39,890 nt of DNA from an uncultured Eubacteriales bacterium (GTDB lineage Bacteria; Bacillota; Clostridia; Oscillospirales; Acutalibacteraceae), in assembly GCA_900540085.1 (NCBI GenBank), contig UQEU01000013.1, forward strand, positions 1 to 39,890, written 5' to 3'. The notes under the pieces were generated by a model. The model did not search any database. It was not told the DNA's origin and saw nothing but the letters and a program-made list of their open reading frames with translations. A program made the translations under genes and the position numbers. This document shows positions 18,171 to 25,586 of this stretch, piece by piece (position 1 is the first letter of the stretch; each line of letters starts with the position of its first letter).

Positions 18171-18743
18171 GTGGATATAGAATCATACATTGACGAAACG
18201 ATTTTCAGCGAAAATGAAAAGCAAAAATTTCTTTGCCGTCTTTTTTGGGACGATTTAAAAGAAACAGGTTATGTCATAACAGACGAAAGCGGTCACGAAC
18301 TTGACAGCATTGTAAAAGCTGTTTCGATAGTCAACTTAATTGGCGAGTTCCGTTACAGACTTTACGACGAAGTAAACGAAACAGGATATGAAGATGTTTT
18401 GGAGTATCTTGCAAATCTTGATATTTATGAAGACGAAATACTCGACTACTGCCGTAAAAACGAAAACATAGAAACAGACGAAGAATTTTCAAATACGGCA
18501 AAAAATATGCTTGACTGCATAACAGAAACAACTGCCGACAAACTTCTTGAAGAATTTTCAGCAGACGATATTTTTGACTATATGTTTTGCGCTACATACG
18601 ACTTTGTTCAGGACTTCACTTTTGATTTTGAAGATGTTGACGAGTTTTGTGCTTTTGTTGACGCTCAAAGCGAAAGACTTGATGAGTACAAGGAAGAATA
18701 TCCGAATGTTATGAACTGGATTTTGGCAGGCATGGTATGCTAA
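18171..18743 (+). CDS. Acidic hypothetical protein
   Basis: This 190-residue protein starts with GTG, with an AGAGG ribosome site 8 nt upstream. It is strongly acidic (dense Asp and Glu throughout), has no signal peptide or membrane helix, and is predicted largely helical and cytoplasmic. I recognise no family. It stands alone on the plus strand between nadE and the DUF1893 gene, with its own probable promoter and a shared bidirectional terminator. Codon use looks like that of its neighbours. I cannot propose a function. Confidence 0.75.
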   Translation: MDIESYIDETIFSENEKQKFLCRLFWDDLKETGYVITDESGHELDSIVKAVSIVNLIGEFRYRLYDEVNETGYEDVLEYLANLDIYEDEILDYCRKNENIETDEEFSNTAKNMLDCITETTADKLLEEFSADDIFDYMFCATYDFVQDFTFDFEDVDEFCAFVDAQSERLDEYKEEYPNVMNWILAGMVC

Positions 18744-18801
18744 ACCCTTTTTGAATTTTTATTTTAATACACATAATATTACATATATAAACATAAAAAT
18801 T

Positions 18802-18827
18802 AAGCGATGCAAAAAAATGCATCGCTT
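18802..18827. terminator. Bidirectional terminator
   Basis: A 10-bp perfect stem, AAGCGATGCA/TGCATCGCTT, has a 6-nt A-rich loop and a T tract on the plus side. It sits between two convergent genes. Confidence 0.85.
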
Positions 18828-18846
18828 TTGTTATTTGTTGATAAAT

Positions 18847-19257
18847 TTATTTTTTAATTATCTTTAAAAAATCTTCTGCAAGTTCGTCGGGGTCTCCGAC
18901 ATTTACAGTCATATATTCGGCATTTACCGTAAAATCATCTATATCGTCAGGCTTTTCAGTCAAAATATTTTCTGCGTCAAACATCATTTTATTCCATACA
19001 AAAACATGAATTGCATTTTCGCTCAAACTTTCACAGCAAACACTTTTCACTCCGTGATACGCATACAAAAGTGCCGACGCTTTTCCCACCAAACTGTCAA
19101 CTGCACTAAAGCCCTGCAAGTCAAGATTTTTACCTACGGCGTATGTCAAAAGTTTCAAACCGTTTTGTCTGCTTGCATATACAGTTTCATCTTTGTAAAG
19201 AACACACATATAGTCGCCGTTTTTCATAATACTTTTTGCATTTTCAACACTCAACAC
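18847..19257 (-). CDS. DUF1893 (TM1506-like) protein
   Basis: This 136-residue protein matches the DUF1893 pattern. It has an N-terminal helix followed by GDYMCVLYKDETVYASRQNGLKPLL-like order (here ending LKLLTYAVG). The hallmark LQGFSAVDSLVGKASALLY and then HGVKSVCCESLSENAI come next. The family has a cytidine-deaminase-like fold but no established activity. The C-terminal tail beyond residue 100 is divergent. GTG is the start, with AGGGGG 7 nt upstream. It lies 84 bp after the tail-anchored phosphoesterase gene, with no terminator between, so the two are probably co-transcribed. Confidence 0.75.
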   Translation of the reverse strand: MLSVENAKSIMKNGDYMCVLYKDETVYASRQNGLKLLTYAVGKNLDLQGFSAVDSLVGKASALLYAYHGVKSVCCESLSENAIHVFVWNKMMFDAENILTEKPDDIDDFTVNAEYMTVNVGDPDELAEDFLKIIKK

Positions 19258-19341
19258 AGAAATACCCCCTACTGTATTGTATGCAAAAAAGTATCAATAT
19301 TTACGAAAAAATCATATTTTATCACATTTTATATTTTAAAA

Positions 19342-20442
19342 TCATCCAAAAAACAGAGTAATTAAAATAACAATGAGTGCAATCAAACCGACGCAGGCAA
19401 AAAATGTAACAAGCCTTGACACTGCATCAAAAACATTTGTCGGCATCATTTGTAAAATGGCATACTTAAACGGTTTTTTAACTTTTTTACCGACAAGTTC
19501 TTTAAATCTTAAATCGTATGTTTTGTAATTTTTAACATCATCTTTTGGTATTTCAAAAACTCTGACACCTCTGTCGAGTCCCGGACCGTAAACATTAAAC
19601 CCTGCACCTTGAGTATAGCCCAAGTCGATGCCGTCAACTTTGCCGTTGAAAGAGTTATTGTGGTCATGTCCGAAATAAACTCCGAGAACATCGCCTTTTT
19701 CTTTAAATGCCTCAAACTCTCCGCTGTTCTCTTGCGGTTCTGCAGGCGATTCTTTCATAAAAGCAGTTTCATTTACTCTGTCTTTATTTAAAACATACCA
19801 CTTTCCTGCATGGTTTCTGAAACCTTGAACAGAACCTTTTGTTGTTCGTTTTGCCTCATTTAAAAGTTCAAACACTTCACAAAGAGGTATATGTTGAATT
19901 ACGATAGACGGAACAACAGAACCTGTCTTTTTCTCGTACTCATCTCTCGTCTTTTTATACCATTCAATTTGATTTTTATGAACACAGTCATATCCGACTT
20001 TCAAGCCCGTATGACTGTCTATCAAATAAATGAGAAAAGCGATTTTTTCTCCGTCTTTTATTTCAATAACGTGGTTTGCCGTGCCGTCAATTCCCTCAAC
20101 GCTTTCGGCTACACAACCGTCAAACTCTTTATAAATTTCAAGTTGCTCATCGTTTGTAAGTCCTACCTGTCTGTCGTGATTTCCGAAACAAACGCTGAAA
20201 GGCACTTTTCTTGAAACAACAGGTTCCAAAATTTTACTCAAAGAATTTTTAATTTTTTCTCTGTTGCCCTTAAAATTATTTTTACCCCAAATCTGATCAC
20301 CCGAAAAAACTACTAAATCGGGATTTACTCTGTTCATTGCCGCATCAATCAAATCGACTGTATCGGGGCTGACATTAACGCCTTCTTGAGTATCTGCAAT
20401 CTGCATTATAACAAATTTGTCCGAATTAAACTTAAGTTCCAT
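19342..20442 (-). CDS. Calcineurin-like metallophosphoesterase with C-terminal membrane anchor
   Basis: This protein of about 366 residues has the five metallophosphoesterase blocks: IADTQEG (block I, with Asp-x-Gln in place of Asp-x-His), VFSGDQIWG, GNHDRQ, a QHIPL histidine, and YFGHDHNN. A single hydrophobic helix at the extreme C terminus suggests a tail-anchored protein with a cytoplasmic enzyme domain. I choose ATG 20442 because GGAGAAG lies 4 nt upstream; the longer frame to 20499 has no ribosome site. Related enzymes hydrolyse phosphomonoesters or diesters; the substrate is not evident. Confidence 0.87.
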   Translation of the reverse strand: MELKFNSDKFVIMQIADTQEGVNVSPDTVDLIDAAMNRVNPDLVVFSGDQIWGKNNFKGNREKIKNSLSKILEPVVSRKVPFSVCFGNHDRQVGLTNDEQLEIYKEFDGCVAESVEGIDGTANHVIEIKDGEKIAFLIYLIDSHTGLKVGYDCVHKNQIEWYKKTRDEYEKKTGSVVPSIVIQHIPLCEVFELLNEAKRTTKGSVQGFRNHAGKWYVLNKDRVNETAFMKESPAEPQENSGEFEAFKEKGDVLGVYFGHDHNNSFNGKVDGIDLGYTQGAGFNVYGPGLDRGVRVFEIPKDDVKNYKTYDLRFKELVGKKVKKPFKYAILQMMPTNVFDAVSRLVTFFACVGLIALIVILITLFFG

Positions 20443-20562
20443 AGACTTCTCCGTTTTCAATTTATACATCACTTTTTTGTTTAATTTAGATTTTAACACA
20501 TTTTACTGTTGACGGCAATGCTTTTTATATGTAAAATATATCAAAGATAAAAATAAACACAT

Positions 20563-20636
20563 CTGCCCGTAGCACAGTTGGATAATGCAGTTGATTCCGA
20601 TTCAAAAGAGCGAGAGTTCGAATCTCTCCGGGCAGG
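20563..20636 (+). tRNA. tRNA-Arg (anticodon CCG)
   Basis: This 74-nt cloverleaf has a perfect 7-bp acceptor stem, CTGCCCG/CGGGCAG. The anticodon loop TTCCGAT gives CCG, decoding CGG. The T arm is GAGAG-TTCGAAT-CTCTC. CCA is not encoded. The D stem has only three good pairs, and the outermost anticodon-stem pair (27-43) is G-A, so the tRNA looks slightly weakened but functional. Confidence 0.92.
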
Positions 20637-20642
20637 CGACCG

Positions 20643-20689
20643 AAAGTCTTGCAAAAAAGCACTCAATGTTAATTTGCAGGACTTTTTTT
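20643..20689 (+). terminator. tRNA-Arg terminator
   Basis: A 13-bp stem (AAAGTCTTGCAAA with TTTGCAGGACTTT, one G-T pair) has a 17-nt loop and is followed by T residues. It starts 7 nt after the tRNA end. Confidence 0.85.
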
Positions 20690-20838
20690 ATTTTTATAAA
20701 TAATTTTTTCAAAATTTTTAAATAAACCCCAAAAAACATATTTGTCGAATTATATACAACTAAAATAAGTTCAGTACAATAAATTGAAAAGCATATTTAA
20801 ACTTGCCTTTTAACATAATATAAATTGATATTTTTTTA

Positions 20839-20867
20839 TTGCTATAAAGATAAAACTATGCTAAAAT
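20839..20867 (+). promoter_or_regulatory. Probable promoter of the M28 peptidase gene
   Basis: TTGCTA (20839-20844), a 17-nt spacer and TAAAAT (20862-20867) lie about 70 bp before the start. It is the best match in the AT-rich 20690-20939 gap, which otherwise holds nothing I can identify. Confidence 0.45.
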
Positions 20868-20939
20868 ACAAAGTATGTTCAATATGCCGTTTGACTTTTT
20901 AAAATTTAAAATCAGTCGGTAAAAAAATATAAAGGGGTA

Positions 20940-22235
20940 ATGTTAATGGACATCAAAAATTTTTCTCAACAAGTTATTGATGAAAATGTTGATTACACTG
21001 TAAAAGAAATTACAAATGTAATCAAAAAGTACGGACCGAGAGAATCGGGTAACGAAAACTGCTATGCTGCTCAAAAGCATATGAAAAAAGAACTCGATAC
21101 TTTCTGCGATGAAACACATTTTGAAGAATACAAAATGGCACCGAAAGCATTTTTAATGTTTACAAAGTTTATAAGCGTGCTTGTTTTTGTAGTTATCGGA
21201 TTAGGCGCTATACTTACTTTTACAAATGTATTTGATGGATTTTTCTATCCGCAAATTATGGTAAGTGTTGCAATCGCTTTTTCACTTTTCATAACACTTA
21301 TGGAATTTTTGCTTTACAAACCGTTTTGTGATGTATTCCATAAAAAAGTAACAGGCAGAAACCTTGTAGCAACAAGAAAACCAACAGGCGAAGTTAAAAG
21401 AAGAATAGTTATCAGCGGACACTGCGACTCAGCTTATGAATGGCGTCACATTTTGTACTGCAAAGGCAAAGGTATGACATTGCTCATGGCAGGCTCAATC
21501 GGTTCTGCTGCAATTTCTCTCGTAATTGCACTTTTAACAATCATTCTTGCAGCTGCAAAAGTTGACAACGGATTTGCTGATTTTATGATTAATTACAGCT
21601 ACTATTTCCACTTCTTCACAATGCTCAATATGATTACTCTTTTCCTTTTCGTTGACTTCAAGTCAATCTCTCCGGGAGCAAACGACAACCTTACAGGTAC
21701 ATACGCTGCTCTTTGTGCTTTGCGTATGCTTGAAGAAGGCGGAGTACAGTTTGAAAACACAGAAGTTTGTGCTATGATTACAGACGGCGAAGAAGCAGGT
21801 TTGAGAGGTGCGAAAGACTTTGCAAAAAGACACCTTGAAGAATACACAGGCGATGTTGAAACTGCTGTTCTTTGCGTTGATACACTCACAGACCTTGAAT
21901 ATCTCAATGTTTACAGCCGTGATATGACAGGCACTGTTAAGCACAGCCCTGCATTTACTCAACTTGTTATGGACTCTGCTATTGAGTCAGGTCACAACGA
22001 CCTCAAGTTTGCAAATGTATTTTTCGGTTCTTCAGACGCTGCGGCATTCACACAAGCAGGCATTACGGCAGCTTGTCTTGCAGCTATGGACCCGACTCCT
22101 GCTGACTACTATCACAACAGACGAGACAGTTATGACAGACTTAATCCAAAAGCAATCAAAACAGGCTATGAAGTTATTATGTCAACTATCTTCAATTTTG
22201 ACAAATACGGTCTCAAAGGCAAAGATAACAAATAA
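20940..22235 (+). CDS. Membrane-bound M28-family zinc aminopeptidase
   Basis: This 431-residue M28 peptidase has the zinc ligands and catalytic residues visible: SGHCDSAYEW (His, Asp), SPGANDNLTGTYAAL (bridging Asp), ITDGEEAGLRGAK (catalytic Glu-Glu), CVDTLTDLEY (Asp) and a late MDPTPADYYHNRRD histidine. Hydrophobic helices at about residues 77-135 and 175-235 interrupt the peptidase domain, making it an integral membrane enzyme. It is not a simple secreted aminopeptidase. AAAGGGG precedes two ATGs, at 20940 and 20946; the second has the better spacing (10 nt against 4). It is monocistronic with a strong terminator. The peptide substrate is unknown. Confidence 0.88.
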   Translation: MLMDIKNFSQQVIDENVDYTVKEITNVIKKYGPRESGNENCYAAQKHMKKELDTFCDETHFEEYKMAPKAFLMFTKFISVLVFVVIGLGAILTFTNVFDGFFYPQIMVSVAIAFSLFITLMEFLLYKPFCDVFHKKVTGRNLVATRKPTGEVKRRIVISGHCDSAYEWRHILYCKGKGMTLLMAGSIGSAAISLVIALLTIILAAAKVDNGFADFMINYSYYFHFFTMLNMITLFLFVDFKSISPGANDNLTGTYAALCALRMLEEGGVQFENTEVCAMITDGEEAGLRGAKDFAKRHLEEYTGDVETAVLCVDTLTDLEYLNVYSRDMTGTVKHSPAFTQLVMDSAIESGHNDLKFANVFFGSSDAAAFTQAGITAACLAAMDPTPADYYHNRRDSYDRLNPKAIKTGYEVIMSTIFNFDKYGLKGKDNK

Positions 22236-22244
22236 TTTAAGCAC

Positions 22245-22276
22245 AAAAAACGCTCCTTAAATAAGGAGCGTTTTTT
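22245..22276. terminator. Bidirectional terminator
   Basis: A long perfect stem (AAAAAACGCTCCTTA/TAAGGAGCGTTTTTT) has a 2-nt central gap and T runs on both strands. It separates the M28 gene from the convergent small-protein trio. Confidence 0.9.
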
Positions 22277-22304
22277 TAATACATTATTACATATCAAATT
22301 GATT

Positions 22305-22619
22305 TTAAAGTATTATATACAACAAAGCAAATATAAGTCCTTGCTCTGCACCTTCTTCCGACAATATCATTATCAAAATAAGAATAATAAAAAAGTCATC
22401 TTTTTTTTCATCATTTAACGATAAATATTTATCCTTATTTTCATTTTGCCTGTCGATTTTAATTTCTTTTTTTGAATTATTTAAATTCTCGTTTTTCTTT
22501 TCATTTTTCACGAGATTATCCTGCTCAAGATACGATTTTGAGCGTTTTTTCATATCCTCAACTCTTTTTACGGCATCCGACTGCATTTTCGCAAAGTCAA
22601 AATTTGAAAAATCTGCCAT
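22305..22619 (-). CDS. Small protein with charged N half and hydrophobic C-terminal hairpin
   Basis: This 104-residue protein begins MADFSNFDFAKMQSDAVKR. Its middle is Lys/Asn/Glu-rich and probably disordered or coiled (residues 15-73). It ends in two hydrophobic stretches separated by SEEGAEQGL, which looks like a short membrane hairpin or an oligomerising tail. It is the third gene of a compact trio, starting 2 bp after the preceding gene with AAGGTG as ribosome site. I recall similar tails in uncharacterised clostridial proteins but know no function. Confidence 0.7.
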   Translation of the reverse strand: MADFSNFDFAKMQSDAVKRVEDMKKRSKSYLEQDNLVKNEKKNENLNNSKKEIKIDRQNENKDKYLSLNDEKKDDFFIILILIMILSEEGAEQGLIFALLYIIL

Positions 22620-22621
22620 AT

Positions 22622-22981
22622 TTACACCTTGAACATATCTTTAATTAAAGGTAACATTTCAAAAAGTCTTAACATTTTTATAGCTTCGTCTGCCCTTTTT
22701 CGAGAACTTTCGCTGAGCAAAGGTTTTAAAGCATTTATCAGGTCAACATTTTTTGAACCTTTCTTATTCATAGTTTCAATAGTGTTTTTCATCCTCATCA
22801 AAGTATTTATATCATTTGCAGAAAAAGAGTCCAAAAACGAACCGACATCGTTTTTTTCCAAACTTTTATCTTCGTGTTTTTCTTTTTCGGCATCGCTTCC
22901 GAGAACGGACGAAGCAACGCTTTGCAAAGTTTCAATATCTTTCGGCGACAAAGACGAAATAATATCTCCTAAAGAATTCAT
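22622..22981 (-). CDS. Small helical protein with LSPKD and ALKPLLS blocks
   Basis: This 119-residue helical protein has two similar helical units: IISSLSPKDIETLQSVASSVLG at residues 8-29, and SFSANDINTLMRMKNTIETM from residue 53. Its C-terminal block is INALKPLLSESSRKRADEAIKMLRLFEMLPLI. The pattern is familiar from uncharacterised small proteins in Oscillospiraceae genomes. There is no signal peptide and no enzyme motif. The ATG overlaps the stop of the 72-residue gene as TAATG, so the three genes are coupled. A sporulation or envelope role is possible but unsupported here. Confidence 0.75.
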   Translation of the reverse strand: MNSLGDIISSLSPKDIETLQSVASSVLGSDAEKEKHEDKSLEKNDVGSFLDSFSANDINTLMRMKNTIETMNKKGSKNVDLINALKPLLSESSRKRADEAIKMLRLFEMLPLIKDMFKV

Positions 22982-23181
22982 TATTTTTTACCCTCTGAAA
23001 ACTTTTTCATCAACTCTTTTGCCTCTTTTGTATTCAGCAATTTTTCAGTTGCTTCTTTACTGTTTAGAACACTTTTAATTTTTTCGGCAGTTTGCCGAGA
23101 AACATTTTTATTTAAAAATTCTTCTGCTTTACCGTTTTTTACGGCATTCTCAAGTTCATTCAAATCAAAATTTTTACTCAT
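22981..23181 (-). CDS. Small helical protein, first gene of the trio
   Basis: This protein of about 66 residues begins MSKNFDLNELENAVKNGKAEEFL and has lysine-rich helices. An internal near-repeat is visible: SRQTAEKIKSVLNSKEATEKLL, then NTKEAKELMKKFSEGKK. I choose ATG 23181, with GGTGA 8 nt upstream; the frame extends to an ATG at 23199 that has no ribosome site. It is cytoplasmic by appearance. It leads two further small genes with overlapping or nearly touching ends and is divergent from the YfcE-type phosphodiesterase. No family I can name with confidence. Confidence 0.7.
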   Translation of the reverse strand: MSKNFDLNELENAVKNGKAEEFLNKNVSRQTAEKIKSVLNSKEATEKLLNTKEAKELMKKFSEGKK

Positions 23182-23209
23182 TGATTTAATCACCGCCATA
23201 TACTATAAT
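23181..23209 (+). promoter_or_regulatory. Promoter of the YfcE-type gene
   Basis: TTGATT (23181-23186), a 17-nt spacer and TATAAT (23204-23209) lie 37 bp before the ATG, with AAAGGAAA as ribosome site. The -35 box overlaps the start codon of the divergent small-protein gene, so the two transcription units share a very tight control region. Confidence 0.65.
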
Positions 23210-23245
23210 ATTTATATAATATGATATGCGATAAAGGAAATTTAT

Positions 23246-23710
23246 ATGAAAAGAATTATAGTAATGTCAGACTCTCACGGCAGAGTTGACAATGTTATAT
23301 CTGTTTTGGAAAAACATAAAAACGCAGAACTTGTAATATTCTGCGGCGACGGTCAAAAAGATATTGAAACCGCAGAAGCACTTTTTGATAATATAAAATT
23401 TGAAAAAGTTTGCGGAAATTGCGATTTTTTCTCCGATTTGCCTGCTAAATCAATAACATTTTTTGACGGAAAGAAAATATTATTTTCTCACGGACATATA
23501 TATGGTGTTAAATACGGATACTCTCAAATTATAGATGAAGCAAAAAAAGAAAATGCCGATTTTTGTATTTTCGGTCATACGCATAACCAATACTGTGATT
23601 ACTGTGACAACATCTATGTCTTAAATCCCGGAAGTATCGGAAGCGGAAACTATGCACTTATAGATATTGAAAAAGACGGCTCTGCTATATGTATTCCGTG
23701 TAAACTGTAA
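23246..23710 (+). CDS. YfcE/MJ0936-type metal-dependent phosphodiesterase
   Basis: This 154-residue minimal metallophosphoesterase has all metal-binding blocks: MSDSHGR at residues 7-13, FCGDGQKDIE, VCGNCDF, FSHGHIYG and FGHTHNQY. A conserved NPGSIG lies near the end. Length and motifs match the YfcE/MJ0936 group of cytoplasmic phosphodiesterases. These cleave small diesters in vitro; the physiological substrate is unknown. The gene is single, preceded by its own promoter and followed by a strong bidirectional terminator. Confidence 0.93.
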   Translation: MKRIIVMSDSHGRVDNVISVLEKHKNAELVIFCGDGQKDIETAEALFDNIKFEKVCGNCDFFSDLPAKSITFFDGKKILFSHGHIYGVKYGYSQIIDEAKKENADFCIFGHTHNQYCDYCDNIYVLNPGSIGSGNYALIDIEKDGSAICIPCKL

Positions 23711-23713
23711 CAA

Positions 23714-23762
23714 AAAAAACTACTTTGCAAATTACTTTTAAGTAACGCAAAGTAGTTTTTTA
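23714..23762. terminator. Bidirectional nested-stem terminator
   Basis: The outer stem AAAAACTACTTTGC/GCAAAGTAGTTTTT encloses an inner stem TTACTT/AAGTAA. T runs are present on both strands, between two convergent genes. Confidence 0.9.
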
Positions 23763-23764
23763 TT

Positions 23765-24169
23765 TTAATTATTCATTTTTGTAAAGTACATTGAAATTAA
23801 ATTCTCTGCAATCTCAAAACCGCACTTTTCATAAAACGGTTTACTGCTGTTATATGAAACTATAACGATTTTCAAAAAATCTTTATATTTTTGCTTTACC
23901 ATATCTACAAGTTGTTTTCCGATTTTTTGGTTTTGATACTTTGGATTTACAAGTAAGTAGTGCATATATGCCGTCATTATTCCGTCGTCCATTACACATG
24001 CAAGACCTACAAGTTCATTATCAATCCATGCAGAAAAAACCGAATCGTAACCAATCATAGACTGTTTTAATTTTTCAGGATATTTACCCGACTCCCAATC
24101 AACCGACAGAAAAAGATTTTTCAAATCGTCTTCTTTAAATTCTTTTGTTTCTTTATAAATAATATTCAA
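23765..24169 (-). CDS. GNAT-family N-acetyltransferase
   Basis: This 134-residue compact GNAT protein has the acetyl-CoA loop LLVNPKYQNQKIGKQLVDMV near residues 72-91 and the C-terminal KPFYEKCGFEIAENL block. The start is TTG, with GGAG 8 nt upstream; no in-frame ATG is suitable. It stands between the phosphodiesterase terminator and the PFK gene, 60 bp after the latter, and may be its cotranscribed neighbour. The substrate is unknown. Confidence 0.83.
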   Translation of the reverse strand: MNIIYKETKEFKEDDLKNLFLSVDWESGKYPEKLKQSMIGYDSVFSAWIDNELVGLACVMDDGIMTAYMHYLLVNPKYQNQKIGKQLVDMVKQKYKDFLKIVIVSYNSSKPFYEKCGFEIAENLISMYFTKMNN

Positions 24170-24229
24170 AATATCATCTCCAAAAGCAATTCTTTATATA
24201 ATAATATTTACCAAAAAAGGCAATATTCC

Positions 24230-25453
24230 TTACGGGTCAAGATGAGAAATTTGAATATAGTTAGGAAGACCGTTCTTTTCGGGTATCTGTGGCGAACCCT
24301 TTACAAGCGGCCTCAAATAATCAAGCATTTCTTCCGTAACATCGTTGCCGTCTTTATTTATCCAACTTCTCGGAACTTTCTTTTCTTGGTTTGCAACGAC
24401 TGAAACATTTTCAGTACCGTACTCTACAATATAAGGTTTTGAATTAATTCTTTTAAGAGTTGAAAACTTTCCGCTTTCGCCTTTAATTGCGGCAGCTACG
24501 GCGTAAACTCCGAGATTGTACGCTTCTCTAATATCGGTTACAGATGCATAGTGGCCTGCACTTCTTTGCAAAACTCCGAGTTCAAGACACCTTACCTTAC
24601 AACCGAAGTTTTCTTCAACAAGACCTTTTAGATACTCGCCTGTTCCGCAAAGCATAACATGGCCGAACTTGTCAACCTTGTTTGACTTTGCAGAAATATA
24701 TTTGCCGTTTTCATCTCGTATTCCTTCCGATACCACAACTATTACAGAGTTGTATTTTTTCAATTTTTCTTCTACATCGGTAACAAATCTGTCGGTTGAA
24801 AAAGCAACTTCCGGCATATAAATTAAATGAGGTGCAACCATTTCTTCATCTCTTGCAAGTGCAGACGCCGCAGCAAGCCAACCGGCATCTCTGCCCATTA
24901 CCTCGACAATATGAACACTTTTAATTGCATATATACTTGTATCGTAACTTATATCTTTAACAGATGCAGAAACAAATTTTGCCGCAGAACCAAATCCGGG
25001 AGAATGGTCTATTCCTACAAGGTCGTTATCAATAGTTTTCGGAACACCGACAAACTTGATGTCTATATCGTTTTTTTCTGCATATTGTGACATCTTCAAA
25101 ACGGTATCCATAGAATCGTTACCGCCGATATAAATGAAATATCCTATATTGTTTTCATTTAATATTTCAACAATTTTTTCATAGTCATCAAAATTATTTT
25201 CGGACAATTTATATCTGCACGAACCGAGAAACATTGCCGGAGACAATCTGAGTCTTTCAATCAAATCGTCTTTTCCCTCAAACATTTCATTGAGATTTAA
25301 CAGATTATTCTCAAGCAAACCTTTAATACCGTTTACCATACCGTAAACAGTACCGATTTCTTCTCTTGAAAAGGCATACTCCATTGCGCCTGCCAATGAG
25401 GAATTAATAACCGCAGTCGGTCCGCCCGACTGTCCTATAACTATATTTTTCAA
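24230..25453 (-). CDS. Pyrophosphate-type 6-phosphofructokinase
   Basis: This 407-residue enzyme phosphorylates fructose 6-phosphate in glycolysis. The phosphoryl-donor determinants are of the PPi type. YIGGNDSMDT has Asp where ATP enzymes carry Gly, and PKTIDND near residue 138 has Lys where ATP enzymes have Gly. The substrate motifs SPGFGSAAKF and VMGRDAGWLA are intact. PPi dependence would make the step reversible, as in many anaerobes. The start is TTG at 25453: an in-frame TAG lies a few codons upstream and no ATG occurs between. A promoter sits just upstream, giving a very short leader. Confidence 0.93.
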   Translation of the reverse strand: MKNIVIGQSGGPTAVINSSLAGAMEYAFSREEIGTVYGMVNGIKGLLENNLLNLNEMFEGKDDLIERLRLSPAMFLGSCRYKLSENNFDDYEKIVEILNENNIGYFIYIGGNDSMDTVLKMSQYAEKNDIDIKFVGVPKTIDNDLVGIDHSPGFGSAAKFVSASVKDISYDTSIYAIKSVHIVEVMGRDAGWLAAASALARDEEMVAPHLIYMPEVAFSTDRFVTDVEEKLKKYNSVIVVVSEGIRDENGKYISAKSNKVDKFGHVMLCGTGEYLKGLVEENFGCKVRCLELGVLQRSAGHYASVTDIREAYNLGVYAVAAAIKGESGKFSTLKRINSKPYIVEYGTENVSVVANQEKKVPRSWINKDGNDVTEEMLDYLRPLVKGSPQIPEKNGLPNYIQISHLDP

Positions 25454-25476
25454 AATACCACCAGCTTTCGCCTGCT

Positions 25477-25505
25477 AATATAGCATAATTTAGTGCTTTA
25501 TTCAA
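25477..25505 (-). promoter_or_regulatory. PPi-PFK promoter
   Basis: Minus-strand TTGAAT (25505-25500) and TATATT (25482-25477) are separated by 17 nt. Transcription would start about 15-20 nt before the TTG start codon. Confidence 0.6.
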
Positions 25506-25586
25506 TTAAACAAAAAAAGTTTATCAAATTTTAATGAAATTAAGTGAAAATGCGGAAATTCTTTGTTTATTTTTAAATTCAAAAAA

